Position numbers and translations under genes: made by a program
Notes under the pieces: model-generated
Seen by the model: only the letters and a program-made list of their open reading frames with translations
Databases searched by the model: none
What the model was told of the DNA's origin: nothing
Part shown: positions 1 through 7,039 of the stretch, piece by piece
How the letters are laid out: the number at the start of each line of letters is the position of its first letter
How positions within the stretch are numbered: position 1 is the stretch's first letter
Source of the DNA: Dactylosporangium sp. AC04546
GTDB taxonomy: Bacteria; Actinomycetota; Actinomycetes; Mycobacteriales; Micromonosporaceae
Assembly (NCBI RefSeq): GCF_022095675.1
Contig: NZ_JAHYSG010000033.1
Span: forward strand, 1 to 64,000
DNA length: 64,000 bases
Reading direction: 5' to 3'

Positions 1-1467
1 CTCTGGCGCCGAGGTCGCCGGGGCGGGTGGCGTGGGGGTCGGCTGCGGGTTCTGGGTCGCCGGGCCTTCGTCGCTGGGCTGGGCGCCGCCGGGCTGCGAA
101 CCGCCGGTGCCGGCCGGGGCGGTGGCGGTGCCCGCCGAGCCGGACGGGGCGGAGCCGTCTGCCGGGCCGGTGCGGGTCTCGCCACCGTTGCCGCTGGCCG
201 GTACGCCGCTGCCGGTCGGCGCTGGACTGTCGCCGGGCCCGCGGAAGAGGGCGTCGGGTCCGGTGAGCACGACGGCGATGACGACCGCGATCAGGGCGAG
301 CAGCCCGAACGCCCACAGGGCCGCCGCCCGGCGGGGTGCACCGGCCGCGGAACCGTCGCCCGCGCCACCCGCGCCGACACCACCGACGCCTCCGGCCCCG
401 CCGACGCGCGCACTGCCCGTGCCCGCACTGTCCGTGCCCGCACTGCCCAGGCCGCCCCCGCCGTCCGGGCCTGTCGTGGCTCCCGCGGCGACGAGTGGCG
501 CCGTCGCGTCGGGGTCGGCCGGTCCAATTCGGTCAGCCGGGCCAAGTCGGTCGGCCGGACCGGCGGCATCAGCCAGACCGGCCGCTCCGGCCAGGCCCGC
601 CGCGCCGCCGGCCGCCCCCGCCAGGCTTGCAGGACCCGTAGCCGGACCTGGAGCGGAACCGGCTGCCGCGTCCGCGGCCTCGGCCAAGGCCGCCGCCGAC
701 GGGTAGCGGGCCGACGGGCGCTTGGCCATCGCGGTCTCGATCAGGTGCCGGACCGGCTGGGGTACGTCCGGCGGGAGGGGCGGCGGGGTGTCGTTGAGGT
801 GGTGGACCGCGACCGCCACCGGGTTGTCGCCCAGGAACGGCGGGCGGCCGGCCACGCAGTGGTACGCCACCGCGCCCAGGGCGTAGACGTCCGTCGCCGG
901 GCCCGTGCGGGCCTTCGACACCTGCTCCGGGGCGATGTACAGCGCGGTGCCGACGACGTCGTTCGTGCCCGTGATCGCGGCCAGGGCCGGGGACCGCGCG
1001 ACGCCGAAGTCGACCAGGACCACCGTGCCGTCCGGCTGGATGATCAGGTTGCCCGGCTTCACGTCGCGGTGGACGATGCCCGCGGCGTGGGCCGCATCGA
1101 GCGCGCGGGCGGCCTGGGCGACGATCGCCATCGCCGCCGGCGGGGACAGGCGGCCCTCCTCGGCGATGCGGCGGTCGAGGGGCTGGCCGTCGATGTACGC
1201 CATCACGATGTACGCGCCCGCCGGGTCCTGGCCGTAGTCGTAGACGGCCGCGATGCCGGGGTGGCGCAGCGCCGCCATCGCCTTCGCCTCGTGGTGGAAG
1301 CGGGTCTGGAACTCCCGCTCCGCCGCCGGGCCGGGGTGCAGCAGCTTCACCGCGACCGTTCGGCCCAGCAGCGCGTCGGTGGCGCGCCAGACCTGGCCCA
1401 TGCCACCGGTGGCGATCGGGTCCTCGAGGCGGTACCGGTCGCCGAGCAGGTCTCCTTCACTGAGCAC
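1..1467 (-). CDS. Membrane serine/threonine protein kinase (partial, C-terminus outside window)
   Basis: A eukaryotic-like Ser/Thr kinase that should phosphorylate proteins from the inner face of the membrane. The GTG at 1467 opens a frame that stays open to the window edge. It has the glycine-rich loop (ATGGMGQVW, about residues 19-27), the ATP-binding Lys41 in VAVK, the catalytic IVHRDVKPGN loop and the DFG segment. After the roughly 270-residue kinase domain comes a long Ala/Gly/Pro linker with a small degenerate repeat (GPADRLGPADRIGPADPD), then one membrane segment near residues 378-398 and a Pro/Thr/Gly-rich extracellular part that is cut off. PASTA or other sensor domains cannot be judged. 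The start follows the downstream glycosyltransferase stop by only 27 bp. Confidence 0.9.
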   Translation of the reverse strand, partial: MLSEGDLLGDRYRLEDPIATGGMGQVWRATDALLGRTVAVKLLHPGPAAEREFQTRFHHEAKAMAALRHPGIAAVYDYGQDPAGAYIVMAYIDGQPLDRRIAEEGRLSPPAAMAIVAQAARALDAAHAAGIVHRDVKPGNLIIQPDGTVVLVDFGVARSPALAAITGTNDVVGTALYIAPEQVSKARTGPATDVYALGAVAYHCVAGRPPFLGDNPVAVAVHHLNDTPPPLPPDVPQPVRHLIETAMAKRPSARYPSAAALAEAADAAAGSAPGPATGPASLAGAAGGAAGLAGAAGLADAAGPADRLGPADRIGPADPDATAPLVAAGATTGPDGGGGLGSAGTDSAGTGSARVGGAGGVGGVGAGGAGDGSAAGAPRRAAALWAFGLLALIAVVIAVVLTGPDALFRGPGDSPAPTGSGVPASGNGGETRTGPADGSAPSGSAGTATAPAGTGGSQPGGAQPSDEGPATQNPQPTPTPPAPATSAPE

Positions 1468-1494
1468 CCCGTTCGGGGTACCCACGAACCCCGA

Positions 1495-3657
1495 TCAATA
1501 TGCGCCGGGCGCCGGGACCTCGCCGGTGCGGCGCAGCTTCTGCCACCGCAGGCGGCGCCCGGTGACGGCGGTGATCGCCGAGTACAGCAGGACGAGGTAC
1601 ATCACCTGGCGGTACACCAGCTGCTGCAACGGCAGCGTCCACAGGGGACGCATGGGCTCGCGGTCCAGGCGGAAGGCCAGGATCGCGGTCACCACGTGGA
1701 TGACGAGCATCGCCAGCCACCCGACGACCGTCACCGTCTCGTCGAGGAAGAACGTGCCGTAGACGGCCATGATGTCCAGCAGCGGCGCCAGCAGCGGCAG
1801 CAGCACGCTGAACAGGGCGATGAACGGCAGCGCGCGCCGGCCGAAGCGGCCCGACGCCCCGGAGTCGCGGATCGCCCCACGGTGCTTCCAGAGCGCCTGC
1901 ATGGTCCCGTAGCTCCAGCGGTACCGCTGCATCCACAACTGCGACAGCGAGGCCGGCGCCTCCGTGTAGGCGCGCGCGGACTCCTGGTAGACCACCTGCC
2001 AGCCGGCGCGGTGGATCGCCATGGTGAGATCGGTGTCCTCGGCGATCGTGTCGACGGTGAGGCCGCCGGCGTCGGTGAGGGCCTGGCGCCGGAACGCACC
2101 GAGCGCGCCCGGGATCGTCGGGATGCAGCCGAACGTGTCGTAGAGGCGGCGGTCCAGGTTGAAGCCGATCACGTACTCGATGTGCTGCCACTTGCCGAGC
2201 AGGCCGCGCCGGTTGCCGACCTTGACGTTGCCGGCGACCGCGCCGACGCGCGGGTCGGCGAAGGGCTGGACGAGGCGGTGGACGGCGTCGGGCTCGACGA
2301 CGGTGTCCGCGTCGACCATGACGACGAGCTCGTTGCGCGACAGCGCGACGCCGGTGTTCAGGGCGGTCGCCTTCCCGCCCGGCGGCACCCGCACGACCCG
2401 GACGTTGTCCAGGCCGAGGGCTTCGACAGCCTCGGCGGTACCGTCGCTCGACGCGTCGTCGACCAGGATGACCTCGACGTCGCGGTGGGCGGAGAGCGCC
2501 AGCGACCGCACGGCCGGCTCGATCGTCGTGCGTTCGTTGAAGGCGGGCACGACGATCGTCACCGGCTCGGTGACGGGCGGCCCCCAGGACCAGGTCGGTG
2601 CGCGGCGCCGCCGGGCGTGGCGGACCGCGAACAGCAACAGCAGCAGGGCCCGGGCCACGGTCAGCACGCCGACGGCGAGCAGCAGCGCCCACAGCAGCCA
2701 CCACGTCGCGTCGGCGAGATGGATGGCCCAGGTCAGGCCGCGGCCCCGCCACACGTCGGCGGCGCGGGCCGGCTGGTTCACCGGGCCGAGCGCCCCGCCG
2801 ACCGCGTCGGAGACGGTGGTGAAGCGGTACCCGCGCTGCTGCAGCTGCGGGATGAGCCGGTCGAGCGCGGCGACGGTCTGCGCGCGGTCGCCGCCCGCGT
2901 CGTGGAAGAGCACGATCGCGCCGTTGCGACCTTCCGGGGTTCCGCCGCGCACGATCGCGTCGACGCCCGGGCGGGCCCAGTCGCGGCTGTCGAGGTCGTT
3001 GAGCACGGTCACGTACCCCTGCCGGGCGGTCTCCTGGACCGTGGACCAGTCGTCGTCGTCGAGGGCGTCGGGGAACGAGGAGTACGGCGGGCGCAGCAGC
3101 GACGTCGTGCGGCCCGTGGCGTACGCGATGAGCATCTGCGTCTGCGAGTGCTCCAGGTCCCGCCGCCAGCCCGGCAGGTCGGTGAGCTGCGGGTGGCTGA
3201 ACGTGTGGGCGCCGACCTCGTGGCCCTCGGCGACCAGCCGCCGGGTGAGGTCCGGGTACCGCGCGACCTGCGAGCCCACGACGAAGAACGTGGCGTGCAC
3301 CTGGTGGCGGCGCAGGACCTCCAGGATCCGCGGCGTCCACGTCGGGTCCGGCCCGTCGTCGAAGGTGAGTGCCACCGTCCGCTCCGGCACCCGGTACGAG
3401 CGGACCTGCGACCCGGTCGCGTCGAGCACCGGGCCGCCGTCGTGGACCGCCGCCGGGACCGTCCCGCCCGGCTGGCGCACCTGGCCCTGCTGGTCCGGGG
3501 CGAAGCTGCTGTTGGCGTACGCCTCGACCAGCAGCAGGTTGGCGATCAGGGCGAGCACGACGACCGCGAGCAGCAGCCGCAACGCGCGGCGGCGCCGGCG
3601 GACCGCGGGCAGGTGGCTGGAGGTGGCCGGGTCGACGCTGCCGCGGTACACCGTCAT
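1495..3657 (-). CDS. Bifunctional polysaccharide deacetylase / family 2 glycosyltransferase
   Basis: A 720-residue membrane protein joining two enzymes of polysaccharide metabolism. After an N-terminal membrane segment (about residues 24-46) lies a NodB-type deacetylase with TFDDGPD, the metal-binding HTFSH motif, RPPYSS and LFHDAGG. A membrane segment near 325-345 leads to a processive GT2 domain with VVPAFNE, a DAD metal motif, EDTDLT and QRYRW (the QxxRW motif), then several C-terminal membrane helices. It probably makes and N-deacetylates, or remodels, a surface amino-sugar polymer; the polymer itself is inference. Its ATG overlaps the stop of the small membrane gene upstream (ATGA), so the two are likely translationally coupled. 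Confidence 0.9.
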   Translation of the reverse strand: MTVYRGSVDPATSSHLPAVRRRRRALRLLLAVVVLALIANLLLVEAYANSSFAPDQQGQVRQPGGTVPAAVHDGGPVLDATGSQVRSYRVPERTVALTFDDGPDPTWTPRILEVLRRHQVHATFFVVGSQVARYPDLTRRLVAEGHEVGAHTFSHPQLTDLPGWRRDLEHSQTQMLIAYATGRTTSLLRPPYSSFPDALDDDDWSTVQETARQGYVTVLNDLDSRDWARPGVDAIVRGGTPEGRNGAIVLFHDAGGDRAQTVAALDRLIPQLQQRGYRFTTVSDAVGGALGPVNQPARAADVWRGRGLTWAIHLADATWWLLWALLLAVGVLTVARALLLLLFAVRHARRRRAPTWSWGPPVTEPVTIVVPAFNERTTIEPAVRSLALSAHRDVEVILVDDASSDGTAEAVEALGLDNVRVVRVPPGGKATALNTGVALSRNELVVMVDADTVVEPDAVHRLVQPFADPRVGAVAGNVKVGNRRGLLGKWQHIEYVIGFNLDRRLYDTFGCIPTIPGALGAFRRQALTDAGGLTVDTIAEDTDLTMAIHRAGWQVVYQESARAYTEAPASLSQLWMQRYRWSYGTMQALWKHRGAIRDSGASGRFGRRALPFIALFSVLLPLLAPLLDIMAVYGTFFLDETVTVVGWLAMLVIHVVTAILAFRLDREPMRPLWTLPLQQLVYRQVMYLVLLYSAITAVTGRRLRWQKLRRTGEVPAPGAY

Positions 3658-3956
3658 CGGCAGCTCCCGGCGTCGGCGACCGCGCTCGGGCAGCGGTCGG
3701 CCGGCGGGCGGACCGAGCTGACGAACTGGCTCAGCCAGAAGCCCAGCAGCGCCAGCACGAGCAGCACGCCGACGAGGTAGGCGATCCGCCGCAGCCGCCG
3801 GCGCCGGGCACCGCTGGGATCGACGAACACCGGGGTCGGCTGCCGCGCGTCGCGCAGCACCGACGTGGCCGCGCTGTCGGGCGGTGCCGCCCGGCCGACC
3901 GCCTTGCCGACCCGTGCCCGCCCGGCCCTGGCCTTCCCGTCACTCACATCGTTCAC
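3654..3956 (-). CDS. Small single-pass membrane protein, partner of the deacetylase/glycosyltransferase
   Basis: About 100 residues: a basic N-terminal half ending in PVFVDPSGARRRRLRR, one membrane helix (AYLVGVLLVLALLGFWL) and a short outer tail with two Cys. The function is unknown. The ATGA overlap with the glycosyltransferase suggests a subunit or positioning factor for that enzyme. I chose the GTG at 3956 because TATGTT ends 6 nt upstream, as in a leaderless transcript. A GTG at 3947 and an ATG at 4025 are in frame, but the latter would run into the divergent chitosanase promoter. Confidence 0.6.
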   Translation of the reverse strand: MNDVSDGKARAGRARVGKAVGRAAPPDSAATSVLRDARQPTPVFVDPSGARRRRLRRIAYLVGVLLVLALLGFWLSQFVSSVRPPADRCPSAVADAGSCR

Positions 3957-3962
3957 TTTTCG

Positions 3963-3968
3963 AACATA
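3963..3968 (-). promoter_or_regulatory. Putative -10 box, leaderless start of the small membrane protein
   Basis: TATGTT on the minus strand, 6 nt before the GTG at 3956, with no Shine-Dalgarno sequence. It lies in the 68-bp gap between divergent genes. Confidence 0.4.
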
Positions 3969-4024
3969 GAAGAGGTCGTTTCCGCTCGCATGATCCACTG
4001 CGGTCCGGGGTACAGCGGAAGTCA

Positions 4025-4798
4025 ATGCGACGAACGTTCCTGGTGGCGCTGGCGCTCGCGGCGCTGCTGACCGGCTGCGACGCCGGGCCGGTCACGCTGA
4101 CCGGGCAGCAGCGGCGCCTCGCGGACGAACTGGTCGGCGTCTTCGAGCACGGCGACCCGGCGCCGCGCTACGACGCCGTCGAGGCCCTCGGCGACGGCCG
4201 CGGGTACACCTGCGGCACGATCGGCTTCACGACCAGCAGCACGGAGGTGGGCACGATCGTCGCCGCCTACGTGGCCGAGGTCTCCGGCAGCCCGCTGGCC
4301 CGCCACCTGCCGCGGCTGCGGGAGCTGGCGTCGCAGGGCAGCGGGGACACGTCCGGCCTCGACGGCTTCCCCGAGGACTGGGCCACCGCGGCGGCGGACC
4401 CGGTGTTCCGGGCCGAACAGGACGCGCTGGCCGACCGGCTCGCGTTCACGCCGGCCCTCGCGGCGGCCCGCCGCCTGGGCATCCGCACGCCGCTCGGCGT
4501 CGCCGTGCTGTACGACACCGCGGTCCAGCACGGCATGGGCGACGACCCGGACGGCCTGCCGGCGCTGATCGGCCGGGCGGGCGTCCCGCCGCCGCTCGGC
4601 GTACCGGAGCGGGCGTGGCTGGAGGCGTTCCTGGACGCCCGCGCCGACACACTGCGCCACCCGCACACCGCGGCGACCCGCGAGACGTGGGCGGCGTCGA
4701 CCGACCGGGTGGACGCGCTGCGCGGCCTGGTGGAGGACGGCCAGGACCAGCTCGACCCGCCGCTGCGAATCGAGGGGTTCGTGCTCCGCGGGCAATGA
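4025..4798 (+). CDS. GH46 chitosanase, lipoprotein
   Basis: A family 46 glycoside hydrolase that would cleave chitosan outside the cell. The 257-residue product starts with a lipoprotein signal (MRRTFLVALALAALLTGC, Cys18). The hallmark GDGRGYT motif is present, and Glu41 (VFEHGD) and Asp57 (GDGRGY) align with the two catalytic acids of Streptomyces N174 chitosanase, though two residues closer together. The blocks EDWATAAADPVF, VLYDTAVQHG and FLDAR also match the family. Many relatives are freely secreted, so membrane anchoring is a variation. The ATG at 4025 follows GGAAG; an upstream in-frame start would add a basic extension before the signal peptide. Confidence 0.88.
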   Translation: MRRTFLVALALAALLTGCDAGPVTLTGQQRRLADELVGVFEHGDPAPRYDAVEALGDGRGYTCGTIGFTTSSTEVGTIVAAYVAEVSGSPLARHLPRLRELASQGSGDTSGLDGFPEDWATAAADPVFRAEQDALADRLAFTPALAAARRLGIRTPLGVAVLYDTAVQHGMGDDPDGLPALIGRAGVPPPLGVPERAWLEAFLDARADTLRHPHTAATRETWAASTDRVDALRGLVEDGQDQLDPPLRIEGFVLRGQ

Positions 4799-4823
4799 CG
4801 ATCTTTCCGGGGTGCGGACGTGG

Positions 4824-5270
4824 CTACGGGGTCCGCAGGGTGGCGATGACCTGCTCGACCCGGCGGGCGCGGGTCTCCGGCCGCTTTGCGCCCTCGACGG
4901 CCAGCACGTGCTCGCGGCGGTGGGTGTACGCCAGGTTGTCCCAGGCGGCGCGGGCCGCGGGGTCGGCGTCCAGGGCCTGGGCGAGGTCGTCCGGCTCGAC
5001 CACCACGCGGGGCGCGGTGTCGAGCTGCAGGTCGACCTCGACCTCCTCGCCGACGACGAGGGCCGCCGCCCGGCGGTTGGCGTTGCTCAGGCCGAGCAGG
5101 TGGCGGCCGCGCATGATGGCGACCCGGCTCTTCCAGGAGTGACCGTTGATCGTGATGGTCACCGGCGGGCGGGCGCCGCCGCCGAGGGCCTCGACGATCT
5201 CCGGTGGTACCTCCAGGCCGCGCATCCGTTCGTGCGGCTCGACGACGGATCGGAACCTCATGCTGTGCAT
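4824..5270 (-). CDS. YdeI/OmpD-associated family protein with DUF1905 domain
   Basis: A 148-residue protein in two parts. The DUF1905 fold covers about residues 1-95 (FRSVVEPHER, ING, GRHLLGLSNANR, GEEVEVDLQLD). A helical YdeI-type tail follows (WDNLAYTHRREHVLAVEGAKRPETRARRV cut here into its key blocks WDNLAYTHR and AKRPETRARR). The biochemical role of the family is not established. The start is ATG 5270 or ATG 5261; AGGCAGG lies upstream of both. It is convergent with the chitosanase, 25 bp away. Confidence 0.8.
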   Translation of the reverse strand: MHSMRFRSVVEPHERMRGLEVPPEIVEALGGGARPPVTITINGHSWKSRVAIMRGRHLLGLSNANRRAAALVVGEEVEVDLQLDTAPRVVVEPDDLAQALDADPAARAAWDNLAYTHRREHVLAVEGAKRPETRARRVEQVIATLRTP

Positions 5271-5276
5271 CCTGCC

Positions 5277-5505
5277 TCACTCGGACCCGTACGTCGTGAC
5301 CTTCCACAGATGGCCGTCCGGGTCGGCGAAATAGCCGTAGTACCCGCCCCAGTCGGCGCCGGTCGCCTCCCTGACCACGCTGCCGCCCGCCGCCACGGCG
5401 TTGCGCATCGTCTCGTCCACCTCGGCCCGGGTGCCCGGGTTGAGGTGGAACGACACGCCGCGGAAGCCGGCGCCCGCCGGCGCGACGCCGGCGTCCCGCG
5501 CGGCG
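5277..5505 (-). pseudogene. C-terminal fragment of a VOC (glyoxalase-like) protein
   Basis: On the minus strand the text GFRGVSFHLNPGTRAEVDET leads to WGGYYGYFADPDGHLWKV, the second half of a vicinal-oxygen-chelate protein. Upstream of about 5505 the similarity stops abruptly and the other strand starts to read as the end of a sigma factor. The N-terminal beta-alpha-beta-beta-beta unit and its metal ligands are missing. The open frame extends to an ATG at 5630, but that extension does not look like protein. I read it as a relic whose 5' half was deleted. Confidence 0.7.
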
Positions 5506-5507
5506 GC

Positions 5508-5621
5508 CTCTTCACCTTCACCGTCAGCCACGACAGGATCACCGGCATCGCCATCGACGCCGACCCGGACCGCCTGCACGACCTGGAGATCGTCTTCCTG
5601 AGCACCGGCGCGCGCGGATGA
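5508..5621 (+). pseudogene. C-terminal fragment of an ECF sigma factor with SnoaL-like tail
   Basis: The last 37 codons of a frame read LFTFTVSHDRITGIAIDAD followed by PDRLHDLEI, matching the closing strand of the SnoaL-like extension of ECF41/SigJ-type sigma factors, where F-V-xGRI-x-DxxADPxRL is typical. No sigma region 2 or 4 remains. Its stop overlaps the ATG of the next VOC relic (ATGA), suggesting the two were once an operon. The left edge abuts the oppositely oriented VOC fragment within 2-3 bp. Confidence 0.6.
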
Positions 5622-5840
5622 TCCGCGCACTGTCGACGTGCACGCTGCCGGTCGACGACCTCGACCGGGCGGTGCGCTTCTACCGCGACGTGCTCGGCTT
5701 CGCGGTGCACCGCGCGGTCCACGAGGGAGACCCGTGGGTGACCCTGAGCCCGCCGTCGAGCCGGACCCCGCGAATCAGGCTGCCCGGCAACGGCTGCCGG
5801 AGTACACCTGGACAACGGCCGGCTGTCCGTCGGCATGGCG
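5618..5840 (+). pseudogene. Frameshifted N-terminal fragment of a second VOC-family protein
   Basis: Starts with MIRALSTCTLPVDDLDRAVR and FYRDVLGFAVH, a clear first VOC module, and continues to WVTLSPPSS. After about 5770 the similarity passes to other frames (NGRLSVG can be read in a different phase near 5815-5835) and ends. At least one frameshift and loss of the C-terminal half make it non-functional. The right boundary is approximate. Confidence 0.6.
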
Positions 5841-5871
5841 GCCGCTGGCGCGTGCGTGGTGCGGGCGCGGG

Positions 5872-5877
5872 TAGCGT
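5872..5877 (+). promoter_or_regulatory. Putative -10 box, leaderless start of the DUF488 gene
   Basis: TAGCGT ends 7 nt before the GTG at 5885, and no Shine-Dalgarno sequence is present. Confidence 0.45.
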
Positions 5878-5884
5878 GTCGGTC

Positions 5885-6433
5885 GTGGAGCCGGTTCGGA
5901 TCCGTACCGTCGGGCACGGCGCGCGGCCCATCGAGACGTTCCTGGCGATGCTCACCGAGGCGGGTGTCGGCACGGTGGTCGACGTGCGCCGGTTCCCGGG
6001 GTCCCGGCGGCACCCGCAGTTCGGCCAGGAGGCGCTCGCCGCCGCCGTGCGTGACGCCGGGCTGCGGTACACCTGGGAGGGTGAGGCGCTCGGCGGACGC
6101 CGGCACGGGCAGGCGCGGTCGCGGCACACCGGGCTGCGCAACCCCGCGTTCACGGCGTATGCCGACCACATGGACACCCCGGCGTTCCGTGCCGCGATCG
6201 ACGACCTGATCGCGCGGGCCGCGACGGAACGGCCCGCGATCATGTGCGCCGAGACCCTGTGGTGGCACTGTCACCGCATGCTCGTCGCCGACGCGCTCGT
6301 GCTGCGTGGCGCCGTCGTCGAGCACCTGCTGGAGCCCGGCGTCAGCCAGCCGCACCGGCTGACCCCGGAGGTCCGCCGCGGCCCGGACGGCTGGCCGGTG
6401 TACGACGCGCAGCCGACCCTGCCCGGCCTGTGA
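5885..6433 (+). CDS. DUF488 domain-containing protein
   Basis: A 182-residue soluble protein. Family signatures are visible: IRTVGHGARPIETFL at the N-terminus, VVDVRRFPGSRRHPQF, and the strongly conserved AETLWWHCHRMLVADAL block. The family's activity is unknown; the Cys-His-rich conserved block suggests a metal or redox site (inference). I chose GTG 5885 for the TAGCGT box 7 nt upstream; GTG 5876 is in frame and would add three residues. It follows a stretch of gene relics but looks intact. Confidence 0.82.
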   Translation: MEPVRIRTVGHGARPIETFLAMLTEAGVGTVVDVRRFPGSRRHPQFGQEALAAAVRDAGLRYTWEGEALGGRRHGQARSRHTGLRNPAFTAYADHMDTPAFRAAIDDLIARAATERPAIMCAETLWWHCHRMLVADALVLRGAVVEHLLEPGVSQPHRLTPEVRRGPDGWPVYDAQPTLPGL

Positions 6434-6556
6434 CCGCGGACCGGGTCGCGAGTCGCGGCGGCCGGCCGCGCTGCCCGGGCTGTCCATTGAGGACGCGGGC
6501 TGCCCACCCTGCTACCTGGTAAACTCTGGCATTCGGCGGCTGTCAGGAGGTGCGGG

Positions 6557-6898
6557 GTGAAGAACGCTTCCGCGCTGCGCTCCGCCGCCGTCGGGCTCGC
6601 CCTGACCATGTGCGCGCTGCTGCTCGGCCTGTCCCACGCGCACCACGCGCTGCCCGGGGACACGTTCCAGGTCGCGCGCACCGCGAGCGCCGCCGCCGCC
6701 GTCGTGGCGCCCGGCACCGAGGCGCTGAAGCCGCCCGTCAAACCGTCCGACGGGCAGGTGTGGCACACCACACTGCCCGAGGTCGTGGCGCTCGATCCAC
6801 GCCAGGCGCTGACCGCCGCCACGCACGCCGACCAGATCGTCCATCGTGGACGGTGTGTCGGGACCCCCGGTTGCCGGGGCCCGCCGATCTCCTCCTGA
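6557..6898 (+). CDS. Small secreted protein, unrecognised
   Basis: 113 residues with an N-terminal export signal (KNASALRSAAVGLALTMC, then ALLLGLSHAHHALPGD) and a 75-residue hydrophilic remainder with two Cys near the end (RCVGTPGCRGP). I do not recognise a family. A perfect AGGAGG at 6545-6550 sits before the GTG at 6557, so translation is likely. It precedes the ion transporter by about 75 bp on the same strand and may be co-transcribed. Confidence 0.6.
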   Translation: MKNASALRSAAVGLALTMCALLLGLSHAHHALPGDTFQVARTASAAAAVVAPGTEALKPPVKPSDGQVWHTTLPEVVALDPRQALTAATHADQIVHRGRCVGTPGCRGPPISS

Positions 6899-6973
6899 GC
6901 ACGCAGTTCTGACCACAGCCGTGACCCGCCCGGGTCGACGGCCTCGTCGTGTTGCCTTTCAGGAGGTCTTCCC

Positions 6974-7039
6974 ATGTTTCGCATACCGCTGTGTCTCCGT
7001 CCGCTCGTCACCGTTCACGGCCCGCCGGGGCAGCCGTGA
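6974..7039 (+). CDS. 21-codon leader peptide coupled to the transporter
   Basis: An ATG at 6974 preceded by AGGAGG at 6961-6966 opens a 21-codon frame beginning MFRIPLCLRPL. Its TGA (7037-7039) overlaps the GTG start of the transporter at 7036 (GTGA). It uses codons rare in this DNA (TTT, ATA, TGT, CGT) close together. The transporter GTG has no Shine-Dalgarno sequence of its own, so it probably depends on ribosomes finishing this peptide. Whether the peptide senses anything is unknown. Confidence 0.55.
   Translation: MFRIPLCLRPLVTVHGPPGQP

Noticed and set aside
745..3780. A 1011-codon open frame on the plus strand
   Set aside because: It lies opposite the kinase and the deacetylase/glycosyltransferase, reads as Arg/Val/Asp-rich low-complexity protein and has no motifs. 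Long antisense frames are expected at this GC content.
5618..6433. One 271-codon gene covering the VOC relic and the DUF488 protein
   Set aside because: The VOC similarity breaks near 5770, the middle is not protein-like, and DUF488 has its own -10 box and start at 5885.
6949..7035. Longer N-terminus for the ion transporter from GTG 6949
   Set aside because: It would place the AGGAGG at 6961 inside the coding sequence and add a non-membrane Ser/Arg-rich stretch; GTG 7036 coupled to the leader fits better.
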